This document shows positions 18,944 to 30,482 of a stretch of 54,782 nucleotides of DNA, piece after piece; positions within the stretch are counted from its first letter, which is position 1; every line of letters starts with the position of its first letter. The DNA lies in contig JASKLO010000007.1 of NCBI GenBank assembly GCA_030153605.1, positions 1 through 54,782 on the forward strand, given 5' to 3'. The notes under the pieces were generated by a model that saw nothing but the letters and a program-made list of their open reading frames with translations, did not search any database and was not told the DNA's origin. Source of the DNA: Thermosipho sp. (in: thermotogales) (GTDB lineage Bacteria > Thermotogota > Thermotogae > Thermotogales > Fervidobacteriaceae). The translations under genes and the position numbers were made by a program.

Positions 18944-19560
18944 AAATGATTAAATATTTTTCTCTTTTTCTTCTATTCTTTGTATTAATTTTTGTTGTAT
19001 TTCAAGAGTCTAATTATACAATTAATTTTTCAAAGTTAGGAACTGTTGATAATTTTGTTACTGAGATATACTTAAAGAACAGAGTCTACGATACAATATT
19101 TGAAGTTCTTATTTTTTCATTAGCTGCTTTAGGAGTTTTAATTTTTAATTTTTCATTTGAATTAAAAAATATTATTCTTCATGAGAACCATATTAGAATT
19201 TTGTTGAGATTTTTGAGTTACTTTGTAATGTTGAGTTCTTTTTACCTTGCTTTTTTTGGTCATATTTCACCTGGTGGAGGATTTTCTGCTGGTGTTGCCG
19301 GTGGGACTGCTCTTCTTTTATACGCTTTAAGTACAACAGTAAATGAATTTGAGTATCTTTTTAGGCGTTTAAAAATTAAATTATTTGAAAAGTTGCTTTT
19401 ATTATTCATTTACATTTTCTCTATTACTGTTTTATTAGGTTATTTTAAAATAGGTTATATAAATAACATTGTTTCATTAAATATTTTGATATATTTTAAG
19501 GTAATGTTTGGCACGTGGATAATTTTATATAGCTTTATAAAGCATAGAGGAATTATCTAA
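18931..19560 (+). CDS. Orphan MnhB/MrpB-like membrane protein
   Basis: About 209 residues with six hydrophobic segments. The C-terminal half has the MnhB signature GHISPGGGFSAGVAGG; the N-terminal part (NRVYDTIFEVLIFSLAALGV) resembles the segment preceding MnhB in multi-subunit Na+/H+ antiporters and membrane-bound hydrogenases (MbhE-like). The start is unsure: ATG 18931 lies 13 nt after GGAGG, while ATG 18940 forms an ATGA overlap with the regulator's stop. No other antiporter subunit is in the window, which is unusual for this family. Confidence 0.75.
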   Translation: MVWMKMIKYFSLFLLFFVLIFVVFQESNYTINFSKLGTVDNFVTEIYLKNRVYDTIFEVLIFSLAALGVLIFNFSFELKNIILHENHIRILLRFLSYFVMLSSFYLAFFGHISPGGGFSAGVAGGTALLLYALSTTVNEFEYLFRRLKIKLFEKLLLLFIYIFSITVLLGYFKIGYINNIVSLNILIYFKVMFGTWIILYSFIKHRGII

Positions 19561-19577
19561 AAAAGAGAGGGATTTGG

Positions 19578-20453
19578 ATGAAAAAAGGACTTCTTTGGTT
19601 ATTATTAATAATTGTTTTTGTGGTTTTTTTAGCAATGTTTTTGTCAAAGGTATTTAGCGGTCAGATTTTAGTAAAAAGGTATATTTTTAAAGTTGGACCT
19701 TTTGAGTTAAGATGGTATAGCACATTAATTGTAACTGGCATTATTTTAGGGTATATTCTTGTTAGAAGGCGTTTGGAAATATATAAAATTAATCCAGAGC
19801 ATCTTGATGAAGCATTATTTTGGGCAATAATTTTTGGAATATTAGGTGCTAGGATATATTATGTAATTTTTATGTGGAAAGATTTTTATTCAAAATATCC
19901 TTCTGAAATTTTTAAAATCTGGCATGGAGGACTTGCAATTCATGGAGCAGTTATAGGAGGAATTTTTTCTGTTTATTTATATACAAAGCTAAAAAAAGAC
20001 TGTTCTTTTAGTTTTTTGCAAGGATTAGATTTATTTGCAAGTGTTCTTCCTTTGGGGCAAGCTTTAGGAAGATGGGGAAATTTCTTTAATTATGAAGCAT
20101 ATGGAAGCCCTACAAATTTGCCTTGGGGAATGTATGTTCCACCATCTCATAGAATGCCAGGTTATGAAAATTTCACAAAATTTCATCCCACTTTCTTGTA
20201 TGAAAGCATAATTGATTTTCTAATATTTTTAATTCTTTACAATTATGATTTGAAAAAGAAAAATCATGGTGAAACAACTGCTCTGTATTTTATCTTTTAT
20301 TCAATAAATAGATTCTGGATTGAATCTTTAAGAACTGATAGTTTGTATTTTAGGAGTTTTAGAGTTGCTCAGTTAATAAGCATAGTTTTATTTATGATTG
20401 GTATAATAATGTTTATTTATTTAAGATTTCAAAAAAACAAAAAGGAGGTATAA
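19578..20453 (+). CDS. lgt: Prolipoprotein diacylglyceryl transferase
   Basis: A 291-residue polytopic inner-membrane enzyme that moves a diacylglyceryl group from phosphatidylglycerol to the lipobox cysteine. Conserved parts: IWHGGLAIHGAVIGG near residue 115 and the Lgt signature LGRWGNFFNYEAYG near 165. An extra N-terminal membrane helix precedes the usual core. The several lipobox proteins in this window would be its substrates. GAGAGGG precedes the ATG. Confidence 0.95.
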   Translation: MKKGLLWLLLIIVFVVFLAMFLSKVFSGQILVKRYIFKVGPFELRWYSTLIVTGIILGYILVRRRLEIYKINPEHLDEALFWAIIFGILGARIYYVIFMWKDFYSKYPSEIFKIWHGGLAIHGAVIGGIFSVYLYTKLKKDCSFSFLQGLDLFASVLPLGQALGRWGNFFNYEAYGSPTNLPWGMYVPPSHRMPGYENFTKFHPTFLYESIIDFLIFLILYNYDLKKKNHGETTALYFIFYSINRFWIESLRTDSLYFRSFRVAQLISIVLFMIGIIMFIYLRFQKNKKEV

Positions 20454-20455
20454 AA

Positions 20456-21664
20456 ATGCTAGACAGACAAGATTTTTTAAAAGAGCTTATATCACCAAAT
20501 AATTCTAAAATTGTAATGTTGGTAATGGATGGTATAGGTGATATTCCAAACGAACAGGGATTAACACCATTACAAAAAGCCAATACTCCAAATTTAGATT
20601 CTTTAGCAAAAGAGAGTGATCTAGGTCAAACAATTCCAGTTTTACCTGGAGTTACGCCGGGTAGCGGACCAGGTCATTTAGGTATATTTGGATACGATCC
20701 AATAAAGTATCAGATTGGAAGAGGAATTTTGGAAGCTTTGGGAAGTGATGTAGAAGTTGGTGAAAAAGATGTTGTTGCAAGAGGAAATTTTGCTACTATT
20801 AATGGAGATATTATAGTTGACAGGCGTGCAGGAAGGCCTTCATCTGAAGAAAGTGCAAAAGTTGTTTCGCTGTTGAACGAAAAAATAAAACAAATAGAAG
20901 ATGTAAAGATAACATTTTATCCAGGAAAAGAACATCGTTTTGTAGTAAAACTTACTGGTGATAATCTGGGAGACAAGCTTGAAGACGCTGATCCTCAAAA
21001 AGAAGGAAAGCCTATTAAATATACTAAAGCACTAGATGAAAAATCTGAAAAAACTGCTAGGATAGTAAATAAATTGTTGGATGAAATTAAAGAAGTTTTG
21101 AAGAATGAAGCCAAAATGAATTTCGCTCTTTTAAGAGGATTTTCCAAGTATCCTGACATACCAAGTTTTGAAAAAGTATATAAACTAAGAGCTGCTGCTA
21201 TAGCAGTTTATCCTATGTATAGAGGTTTAGCAAAATTAGTAGGAATGAATGTTGTCAAAACTGGTCAAACAGTAGAAGATGAATTTAAAACATTAAAAGA
21301 AATTTGGAATGATTTTGATTTCTTTTATATACACGTGAAAAAGACAGATTCGTATGGCGAAGATGGTAATTTTGAAAATAAAGTAAAGGTAATCGAAGAA
21401 GTTGATAAAGCTCTTCCACTACTTTTAGAATTAAATCCTGATGTTTTAATTGTAACTGGTGATCATTCTACTCCTTGTCCAATGAAAGGGCACTCTTTCC
21501 ATCCGGTTCCTTTAATGATAAAAGCTAAATTTACTAGAAGGGGTTTATCAAAAGAATATAATGAATTTGAATGTGCAAGAGGAACCCTTGGAACTATACA
21601 AGCTGTTGATGTTATGTCATTAGCATTAGCTTATTCAGGAAGATTAGAAAAGTACGGAGCATAA
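20456..21664 (+). CDS. apgM: 2,3-bisphosphoglycerate-independent phosphoglycerate mutase, archaeal type
   Basis: A 402-residue alkaline-phosphatase-superfamily enzyme interconverting 3- and 2-phosphoglycerate. Metal-site motif VMDGIGD (near residue 23), the TPGSGPGHLGIFGYDP segment with the likely nucleophile Ser, HVKKTD and VTGDHSTPCPMKGHS near the C-terminus are all present. ApgM is typical of archaea and common in Thermotogae. A strong GGAGG lies 2-3 nt after the lgt stop. Confidence 0.95.
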   Translation: MLDRQDFLKELISPNNSKIVMLVMDGIGDIPNEQGLTPLQKANTPNLDSLAKESDLGQTIPVLPGVTPGSGPGHLGIFGYDPIKYQIGRGILEALGSDVEVGEKDVVARGNFATINGDIIVDRRAGRPSSEESAKVVSLLNEKIKQIEDVKITFYPGKEHRFVVKLTGDNLGDKLEDADPQKEGKPIKYTKALDEKSEKTARIVNKLLDEIKEVLKNEAKMNFALLRGFSKYPDIPSFEKVYKLRAAAIAVYPMYRGLAKLVGMNVVKTGQTVEDEFKTLKEIWNDFDFFYIHVKKTDSYGEDGNFENKVKVIEEVDKALPLLLELNPDVLIVTGDHSTPCPMKGHSFHPVPLMIKAKFTRRGLSKEYNEFECARGTLGTIQAVDVMSLALAYSGRLEKYGA

Positions 21665-22909
21665 ATGGTATTTTTGTGGTTTTTCTTAATAATTATAGGG
21701 GCATTAATTGCCCCTATTTTTTCTATACCGAGATTTTTACTTTTATTGCCATTAATATTTTATAAAAAGCCATTCTTTTCATTAGGATTATTTGTTTTAT
21801 TAATTGTTAATTACATTGGTGGAATAAATATTTCAGGAGAATTTGAGTTCGTTGGTCGAGTAATACAAACAAATGACAATTTCTCACTTGTAAGAGGTAA
21901 AGTATTTTACAAAAATGAATGGAAACAATTAAATACTTCAATAGGTATTTATGATGAAATACCAATAGGAGACATTGTGTATTATTTTGGTGAAATTTCT
22001 TCAGAGAAATTTGAATATCCTAAGGTTATTTTAAACAAAAATAGGGTGATAATCTCACCCTCAGTTCCAAATTTTTTTAGAAAAATATATGTAATTGCTG
22101 AAGATTTTAGAAATTCTTATTTGAAGGAAAATAATGTATTGTACGGTTTATTTGGAGGGAAAGTAAAAAATGATTATTTTTTTAATAGTGGTTTGTACCA
22201 TTTTTTTAGTATTTCAGGTGCACATATTTCTTTATTGTTTAGCTTTTCTTTTCTATTCTTCTCGATTTTGGGAATTTCTAAAAAAATAAGTAATGTGTTT
22301 TCATTATTAACTCCTCTAATTTTTATAATCGGTACGGGTTTGAATTTACCTGCCTTACGTGCATTTATGTATCTTCTTGTTTTGGTAATTTTAGAGTTAA
22401 TTGGTTTTAAATTTTCAAAATTAGATATTTTATGTGTAATTGGAATTTCTTTTTTAATTTTTGATCCTTCATTAGCATTTTCACTGTCTTTTTATATGAC
22501 TTTTTTTAGTACACTTGGTATAATCAGTGTAAGTAATAAATATCTAAAACCAATTGCAGCCTTTTTAGGAAGTGCACCGTATTTATCTTTATTTGCTTCA
22601 GTAAATGTTTTTTCAATTATTGGAAGCTTTGTTGCAATTATACCAATACAAATTTTATTGATTTTGTTGTCATTATCATTTTTATTCTATTTGCTTAATC
22701 TAGAATTTATAACAAAATTTTTATTGTTTGTTTCTACTCCTTTTGTTTCTATAGTTGAAAAGCTTACCTACTTTTTTTCATTATTTCCACATTTACCAAA
22801 GGGAATATTCACTTATTTTTTACTTACGATACTCTTTTTCATTTTTCTACTACATTTTGGGCAAATACCATATATTTTAAAATCAAAATCCTCAAAAATA
22901 AATCCTTGA
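21665..22909 (+). CDS. ComEC/Rec2-family membrane protein lacking the metallo-hydrolase domain
   Basis: 414 residues. The N-terminal region has two membrane segments and a soluble OB-like part (about 55-150). The competence-domain core follows, with FFSISGAHISLLF near 178 and LPALRAFMYLLVLV near 225, then several more helices. Classical ComEC proteins (about 700-800 residues) end in a metallo-beta-lactamase domain that is missing here. Relatives form the channel that brings single-stranded DNA into the cell. Its 3' end overlaps the convergent fur gene by 97 bp. Confidence 0.82.
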   Translation: MVFLWFFLIIIGALIAPIFSIPRFLLLLPLIFYKKPFFSLGLFVLLIVNYIGGINISGEFEFVGRVIQTNDNFSLVRGKVFYKNEWKQLNTSIGIYDEIPIGDIVYYFGEISSEKFEYPKVILNKNRVIISPSVPNFFRKIYVIAEDFRNSYLKENNVLYGLFGGKVKNDYFFNSGLYHFFSISGAHISLLFSFSFLFFSILGISKKISNVFSLLTPLIFIIGTGLNLPALRAFMYLLVLVILELIGFKFSKLDILCVIGISFLIFDPSLAFSLSFYMTFFSTLGIISVSNKYLKPIAAFLGSAPYLSLFASVNVFSIIGSFVAIIPIQILLILLSLSFLFYLLNLEFITKFLLFVSTPFVSIVEKLTYFFSLFPHLPKGIFTYFLLTILFFIFLLHFGQIPYILKSKSSKINP

Positions 22910-23265
22910 TTTTCCAAATTTTCCTTTAGAAAATCAAGATGTTTTTCTTCAATTTCGTAAATCTTACCACAGATTTTGCAAATAAAATGATGATGCATAT
23001 GATTTTTTTTAGCTAATTCGTATCTGTAAATTCCTTCCCCAAAATCTAATTTTCTTAAAAATCCAAACTCTACTAATAGTTCGATAGTTCTATAAACAGT
23101 TGCTTTGCTTACAGAATGTTTATTATTAAATAATATTCTATAGACATCTTCAGCACCAAGATGTTCATTTTCATTGTCGATAAAAACCTTCAAAACAAGT
23201 TCTCTCTGAGGAGTCATCCTATAATTTTTGTCTTTTAGCTCTTTTTTAAGTGAATCAAAGTACAT
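22813..23265 (-). CDS. Fur/PerR-family metal-dependent repressor
   Basis: 150 residues. N-terminal winged helix (residues 1-80, with YRMTPQR and SKATVYRTIELL), then a dimerisation domain with the His-rich metal site HMHHHFICKICGKIYEIEE. The structural zinc site has two Cys pairs, CKIC and CPKC. Fur, PerR and Zur cannot be separated by eye. SD is good and it starts 11 nt after nusA. Its last 97 bp run antisense to the ComEC-like gene. Confidence 0.9.
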   Translation of the reverse strand: MYFDSLKKELKDKNYRMTPQRELVLKVFIDNENEHLGAEDVYRILFNNKHSVSKATVYRTIELLVEFGFLRKLDFGEGIYRYELAKKNHMHHHFICKICGKIYEIEEKHLDFLKENLENQGFIFEDFDFKIYGICPKCSRKMKKSIVSKK

Positions 23266-23276
23266 TTTTTTCCTCC

Positions 23277-24311
23277 TTAAATATTCATTATTGGTTTTAT
23301 ATCAATTTTCCAGCCAGTCAATTTTGCTGCCAATCTTGCGTTTTGTCCACCTTTACCTATAGCTAAAGACAACTGGTTGGGTGGAACTATGACTCGTGAT
23401 GCTTTATTTTCATAATCTAGAATTTCAACTTCAATTACATTTGCTGGTTGTAAAGCTGCAGCAATGAATTCTTTAGGATCTTCAGACCATTTAATTATAT
23501 CTAATTTTTCTCCTTTAAGTTCTTTTAAAATTGCTGCAATCCTAACACCTTCTTCTCCAATACATGCGCCTACTGGGTCAACTTTAGGATTGTTAGATTT
23601 TACAGCTACCTTTGTTCTAATCCCAGGTTCTCTTACGATTTTGACAATTTCAACAATTTTATTTTCAATTTCCGGAACTTCAAGTTCTAATAAACCTTTT
23701 ACAAATTCTTCCGATGTTCTAGAAACTAATATTTTAGGACCTTTTTTATCTTTTTGAACATCTTTGATATAAACTTTAATAAGAGAATATGGTTCAATTT
23801 CCTCACCTGGAATCCATTCTTTTTTTGGAAGTCTCGTTTCAAGTTTTCCAATTCTTATATCTGCCCATTCAGGAGTTACTCTAATTACCTCAGCTGTTGT
23901 AATCTTACCAATTAATTCAGAATATTTTTCAAATTGTTTTTCTTTTTCAATTTCTCTAATTTTTTGAATTAAAACCTGCTTTGCAGTCTGAGCTGCAATT
24001 CTTCCGAATTTTTTGATATTCAATCTTTTTTTGACAATATCCCCAATAAATGTATTGGATTTAATTTTTAAAGCTTCCTCAAGAGAGATTTGTTTTTTAT
24101 CATCTTCAACCTTATCAACTACTTCTAAAAGTTGATAAATTTCAATTTCTCCTGTTTGTCTATTAATTACAATTTCGACATTCTTCTCGCCACCATGATC
24201 TTTTCTATAAGCACTAACTAGAGCTTTTTCAATTGCAGGTAAAATTTCATCGATTTTAATTCCTTTTTCTTCTTCTAATTGTTCTAAAGCTCTCAAAAAA
24301 TCTAAATTCAT
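23277..24311 (-). CDS. nusA: Transcription termination/antitermination factor NusA
   Basis: 344 residues: N-terminal RNA-polymerase-binding domain (1-125), S1 domain (about 130-200), then two KH domains (VDPVGACIGEEGVRI and LSLAIGKGGQNARLAAKLTGWKIDI). There are no C-terminal acidic repeats, as expected for the short form found in Thermotoga. Downstream of rimP, the usual order, but fur follows instead of infB. Confidence 0.96.
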   Translation of the reverse strand: MNLDFLRALEQLEEEKGIKIDEILPAIEKALVSAYRKDHGGEKNVEIVINRQTGEIEIYQLLEVVDKVEDDKKQISLEEALKIKSNTFIGDIVKKRLNIKKFGRIAAQTAKQVLIQKIREIEKEKQFEKYSELIGKITTAEVIRVTPEWADIRIGKLETRLPKKEWIPGEEIEPYSLIKVYIKDVQKDKKGPKILVSRTSEEFVKGLLELEVPEIENKIVEIVKIVREPGIRTKVAVKSNNPKVDPVGACIGEEGVRIAAILKELKGEKLDIIKWSEDPKEFIAAALQPANVIEVEILDYENKASRVIVPPNQLSLAIGKGGQNARLAAKLTGWKIDIKPIMNI

Positions 24312-24322
24312 GTAGATCCCTC

Positions 24323-24778
24323 CTAAAATTCAATTTCTAAATTTGCTTTTTTAATATTTTTAAATTCAACATTTTGATTATTTCCAGTTTCAAGAGTTAT
24401 AATAATTTTCTCTTCTAAAACATCAGAAATATATCCAATAATTGTTTTATTTTCAAAAGTAACAATTTTTACTTTATGATTCTTAAATCTTTTGAAATCA
24501 TCAATATTTCTTAATGGTCTGTCCAATCCTGGAGAAGAAACAGTTAGGTAATATCTTTTAGGTATTATATCTAAAGCATCGAGTTCGAATTCAATTTCTC
24601 TGGACACCTTTTCACAATCTATAGTGCTAACATAATCATTTGGGTTATCAATAACAATTTCCAATATCCATTTTCCTGACTGATTGTAATATTTTACATC
24701 AAACAAATCTAAATCAAATTTTTTGACAACATTTTTAGCAATATCATATACTTTTTTTACAATTTCCTTGTTGTTCAT
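24323..24778 (-). CDS. rimP: Ribosome maturation factor RimP
   Basis: About 151 residues from ATG 24778, preceded by GAGGTGG at good spacing; the longer TTG reading has the SD inside it. Typical RimP features: DLFDVKYY, STIDCEKVSREIEFELD and YYLTVSSPGLDRPLRN. It assists 30S maturation. First gene of rimP-nusA-fur, just downstream of tRNA-Ser(GGA). Confidence 0.94.
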   Translation of the reverse strand: MNNKEIVKKVYDIAKNVVKKFDLDLFDVKYYNQSGKWILEIVIDNPNDYVSTIDCEKVSREIEFELDALDIIPKRYYLTVSSPGLDRPLRNIDDFKRFKNHKVKIVTFENKTIIGYISDVLEEKIIITLETGNNQNVEFKNIKKANLEIEF

Positions 24779-24797
24779 ATTCCCACCTCTCAAATAA

Positions 24798-24824
24798 ACA
24801 TTAAACCGGGACTAATGTCCCGGT
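24798..24824 (-). terminator. Hairpin between tRNA-Ser(GGA) and rimP
   Basis: ACCGGGAC (24805-24812) pairs perfectly with GTCCCGGT (24817-24824) around a 4-nt loop. On the minus strand it is followed by a T-rich tract, so it should end or attenuate tRNA transcription before rimP. Confidence 0.7.
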
Positions 24825-24831
24825 AATTTTC

Positions 24832-24922
24832 TGGCGGAGAGGGTGGGATTTGAACCCACGGACGCCTTGCGGGCGTCACACGCTCTCCAGGCGTGCGCCT
24901 TAGACCGCTCGGCCACCTCTCC
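24832..24922 (-). tRNA. tRNA-Ser (anticodon GGA)
   Basis: 91 nt on the minus strand: acceptor GGAGAGG/CCTCTCC, discriminator G, encoded CCA (24834-24832), anticodon stem CACGC/GCGTG with loop CTGGAGA (GGA, reading UCC/UCU), a long GC-rich variable arm and T-loop GGTTCAAATCC. Its own promoter lies at 24936-24963. Confidence 0.97.
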
Positions 24923-24935
24923 AAAATCCGTAATC

Positions 24936-24963
24936 ATTTTACCATAAAAATTGATTTTTGCAA
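24936..24963 (-). promoter_or_regulatory. Promoter of tRNA-Ser(GGA)
   Basis: Minus strand: -35 TTGCAA (24963-24958), a 16-nt spacer and -10 TAAAAT (24941-24936), 13 nt before the tRNA 5' end. It may also read through into rimP-nusA-fur. Confidence 0.6.
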
Positions 24964-25018
24964 CTTTAAATTTGCTTGAAAATAATTTTAAGTTATACTA
25001 TTAGAGGAGGTGATTTGT

Positions 25019-25783
25019 TTGTTTAAGTACTTTTTTGGTGGGATTTTAATGGGAATAGCAAATCTAATTCCTGGAATCAGTGGAGGAACTATGGCAGTAA
25101 TAACAGGAATTTATAATGATCTGATAATTTCGATTACTCAAGTTTTTAAATTTAAAAAAGAAGGGTTTAAAATTTTATTTTTTGTCGGTTTAGGAATTTT
25201 AGTTTCTATTTTTTCTGGTGCAAAAGTTTTTGAATTTGGCCTTGAAAATTATCCTTTTTATATGTATTCTTTATTTTTTGGTTTAATTTTAGCTTCAATT
25301 TTTTATTTAAAAAGTAAAATTAATTTCAGATTTTTACCCACTATTTTTGGAATAATCCTGGTATTATTACCAAATTTTCTACCTCATAGTAATACAATTT
25401 CAAATTTAAAGATATTCTTAGGAGGATTCTTAGGAGGAGCGGCAATGATAATTCCAGGTTTAAGTGGTTCATTAATGTTATTAATTTTGGGAATTTATGA
25501 TAAAGCGATTTTAGCTCTTAGTAATTTAGACATAAAATTCTTATCTTTTCTTGGTTTTGGAGTAATTTTAGGAATATATTCAGTGGCCCGATTGATTAAG
25601 TGGGCGTTAAATAAAAACAAAGATTTTGTTGATAATTTTGTACTTGGCTTGATAATAGGTTCATTATATCCAATATTTCCTTCATTTCATGGTAAAGGAA
25701 ATATATTTTTAGGTATGCTTATAGCAATTTTAGGTTATCTTATGACTTTATTAATAGAAAAAATTGATAGTAATATGCTATAA
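25019..25783 (+). CDS. DUF368 membrane protein (PopT-type polyprenyl-phosphate transporter family)
   Basis: About 254 residues, 7-9 membrane segments. The two DUF368 repeats are seen as GIANLIPGISGGTMAVITGIY near the N-terminus and GAAMIIPGLSGSLMLLILGIYD near residue 145. The family includes PopT, implicated in returning undecaprenyl phosphate across the membrane for wall and surface polymer synthesis; that role here is inferred. TTG 25019 is preferred because AGGAGG (25005-25010) lies 8 nt upstream; the GTG at 25010 overlaps the SD. Confidence 0.9.
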   Translation: MFKYFFGGILMGIANLIPGISGGTMAVITGIYNDLIISITQVFKFKKEGFKILFFVGLGILVSIFSGAKVFEFGLENYPFYMYSLFFGLILASIFYLKSKINFRFLPTIFGIILVLLPNFLPHSNTISNLKIFLGGFLGGAAMIIPGLSGSLMLLILGIYDKAILALSNLDIKFLSFLGFGVILGIYSVARLIKWALNKNKDFVDNFVLGLIIGSLYPIFPSFHGKGNIFLGMLIAILGYLMTLLIEKIDSNML

Positions 25784-25802
25784 TTAATTGGGAGGTGTTT
25801 TT

Positions 25803-26075
25803 ATGAAAATCAAAATTTCCCAACCTAATGATAAAGAATTGGAAAATTTAGGAGTAAAGAATTGGCCGATTTGGACAAAGGAAGTTTCAGAATTTGATTG
25901 GTTTTATGATGATCAGGAGATTTGTTATTTTATTGAAGGCGAAGTTGAAGTTGAAACTGATAATGGAGAAGTATATAAAATCAAAAAAGGCGATTTAGTA
26001 GTATTTCCAAGAGGTTTAAAATGTAAGTGGAAAGTAATAAAACCAGTAAAAAAACATTATAAGTTTGGAGAGTGA
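25803..26075 (+). CDS. Small cupin-domain protein (DUF861/EutQ-like)
   Basis: 90 residues from ATG 25803, with GGGAGGT 8 nt upstream; the longer TTG reading contains the SD. A single cupin barrel: WPIWTKEVSEFDW, CYFIEGEVEVETDNG, KIKKGDLVVFPRGLKCKW. The family has unknown or varied sugar-related roles. Only some of the usual His metal ligands are visible, so metal binding is doubtful. Confidence 0.85.
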   Translation: MKIKISQPNDKELENLGVKNWPIWTKEVSEFDWFYDDQEICYFIEGEVEVETDNGEVYKIKKGDLVVFPRGLKCKWKVIKPVKKHYKFGE

Positions 26076-26087
26076 GGGGGGAATAGA

Positions 26088-28582
<2,495 letters not shown>

Positions 28583-28882
28583 ACATAATTTATTTTATCT
28601 GTCTTAATTGAACTTGGAAAAATCTATTTTAATTAAAAAAGTAGATTGATAGAAGCGAATAATTTAGATATAAATATAGATAAAATGAATGAAATAACAT
28701 GTTGTGGTTAACCAAACTTAAAGATGATATTTCTTTTGACTGTTCAGAAAGCCTGAACTACTTTATTTTTAAGATTTTTTTTGGAAACAACATAAAGCCA
28801 ATTTGAAGAATGCTTAAATTTTAGATTAAAGATATTTATGGAGAAGGGCAGTTTTTTACAAAAATTTAGGGAGGAATAATTA
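28583..28882. other. Intergenic region upstream of glmM
   Basis: 300 bp, A+T-rich, with no convincing coding frame. A minus-strand frame entering from glmM ends here but is a shadow. It holds a promoter-like element at 28736-28764 (separate entry) and a strong SD (GGGAGGA) just before glmM. No terminator for the preceding operon was recognised. Confidence 0.6.
28736..28764 (+). promoter_or_regulatory. Candidate glmM promoter with operator-like inverted repeat in the spacer
   Basis: -35 TTGACT (28736-28741) and a weak -10 TACTTT (28759-28764) are separated by exactly 17 bp, and those 17 bp are a perfect inverted repeat, GTTCAG-aaagc-CTGAAC (28742-28758). The leader to glmM would be about 110 nt. 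The -10 is poor, so this needs an activator or is a false match. Confidence 0.4.
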
Positions 28883-30172
28883 ATGAAACTTTTTGGGACA
28901 GATGGAATAAGGGGAATAGTTAATGAATTTTTAACTCCTGAGCTAGCTTTTCGTTTGGGAAATGCTCTAGGGAGGTTTGTTGATAATAAGGTTTTTATAG
29001 CAAAAGATACTAGAAATTCATGTGATATGTTTGAAGCTGCTTTAATAGCCGGTTTAACTTCATCTGGTTTGGATGTATATAGATGTGGTGTAATGCCTAC
29101 ACCTGCTTTAGCTTTAGTAACAAAGCTTGAGAATTCTGCAGGCATAATGATATCTGCATCTCACAATCCTCCTGAATATAATGGTCTAAAGGTGATTTTG
29201 AAAGGTTATAAACTTCCAGATGAAATTGAAGAAAAAATTGAAAATGAAATGAAAGAGATAAAGTATTTAGGTTATAAGAAGATTGGTAAAGTTTTTGATT
29301 ATGAATTAGCTTCTGAAGAATATGTTAATTACATCAGTAAATTATATTCTGATTTAAATTTAAATGGTTTAAAATTAGTCGTTGATGTTGCAAACGGTGC
29401 TACTTTAAAAATAAATCCAATGGTTTTAGAAAATTTAGGTGCTAAAATTGAAGTGATTAATGATAAACCTAATGGCTTTAATATTAATCATAATTGTGGT
29501 TCAACGCATCCTGAAAATGCAAAAAAATATAAAAAAGATGGAGAAATAGCAGTTTTGTACGATGGAGATGGGGATAGATGTATATTATTAGATGAAAAAG
29601 GTGAAGAAGTACACGGAGATAAAATTTTGGGAATTACAGCCGTGGAGATGAAAAACGAAAAAAGATTGTTAAAGAATACTGTAGTTTTAACTATTCTATC
29701 AAATATGGGACTTGAAAAATATTTGAAAGAAAGAGAAATTGATGTGGTTAGAACCAATGTTGGAGATAGGTATATTTTGCATGAAATGCTTAAAAATGGT
29801 TATGTTTTAGGCGGAGAAAGAAGTGGTCATGTTATATACCTAGATCGTTCTACAACTGGAGATGGTTTAATTACAACTTTAGAGGTTTTAAATGTTTTAG
29901 TGAAAACTGGTAAATCATTATTCGAGCTTTCAAATAATATTCCTGATTATCCACAGGTTATGTTAAATGTTAAAGTGAAAAATAAAGAAGTTTATAAAGA
30001 TGAAAAAATTGTTGAAAAAATCAAGCAAATAAATGACTATAGAGTGATAATAAGACCATCAGGAACAGAACCAGTTATTAGAATTTTAGTTGAAGGCCCC
30101 GATTTTGAAAAATCAAGCATAATTGCAAATGATTTATATAGAGAAATTGAAATGTTGTCTCGAGAGGAGTGA
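28883..30172 (+). CDS. glmM: Phosphoglucosamine mutase
   Basis: 429 residues. It converts glucosamine-6-P to glucosamine-1-P for peptidoglycan precursors. N-terminus [10 protein letters not shown], catalytic phosphoserine in [11 protein letters not shown] (Ser93), metal loop DGDGDR, sugar loop GERSGH and C-terminal phosphate-binding [11 protein letters not shown] are all intact. First gene of an eight-gene plus-strand run. Confidence 0.95.
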   Translation: MKLFGTDGIRGIVNEFLTPELAFRLGNALGRFVDNKVFIAKDTRNSCDMFEAALIAGLTSSGLDVYRCGVMPTPALALVTKLENSAGIMISASHNPPEYNGLKVILKGYKLPDEIEEKIENEMKEIKYLGYKKIGKVFDYELASEEYVNYISKLYSDLNLNGLKLVVDVANGATLKINPMVLENLGAKIEVINDKPNGFNINHNCGSTHPENAKKYKKDGEIAVLYDGDGDRCILLDEKGEEVHGDKILGITAVEMKNEKRLLKNTVVLTILSNMGLEKYLKEREIDVVRTNVGDRYILHEMLKNGYVLGGERSGHVIYLDRSTTGDGLITTLEVLNVLVKTGKSLFELSNNIPDYPQVMLNVKVKNKEVYKDEKIVEKIKQINDYRVIIRPSGTEPVIRILVEGPDFEKSSIIANDLYREIEMLSREE

Positions 30173-30176
30173 GTTG

Positions 30177-30482
30177 ATGGGAAAAGTATCAAAAGAAATG
30201 GTTTGGAATAAGCTCAAAGAAGTTATTGATTTTGAAATAGGTTTAGATGTGGTTACTTTGGGGTTAGTTTACGATGTCCAAGTAGATGAGAATGATAATG
30301 TTTATGTTTTAATGACAATGACAACCCCCATGTGTCCATTGGCTGGAATGATCTTACAGGATGCTGAGACAAAGATAAGAGAAATTGAAGGAGTTAATGA
30401 TGTTAAAGTTGAATTGACCTTTGATCCTCCGTGGACTCCAGATAGAATTGATCCTGACGTAAGAGCTCAACTTGGAATATGA
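30177..30482 (+). CDS. MIP18/DUF59 family Fe-S assembly-type protein (SufT-like)
   Basis: 101 residues from ATG 30177, with GAGGAG upstream; the longer frame starts inside glmM. Conserved features: LGLVYDV, the MTTPMCPLAG motif with the family cysteine, and VKVELTFDPPWTPDRI. DUF59 proteins support Fe-S cluster assembly or act in phenylacetate-type complexes; a T. maritima relative has a solved structure. No suf genes are adjacent. Confidence 0.88.
   Translation: MGKVSKEMVWNKLKEVIDFEIGLDVVTLGLVYDVQVDENDNVYVLMTMTTPMCPLAGMILQDAETKIREIEGVNDVKVELTFDPPWTPDRIDPDVRAQLGI

Noticed and set aside
28744-29145. Minus-strand frame overlapping the glmM start
   Set aside because: Antisense shadow of glmM; glmM itself has intact motifs and a strong SD.
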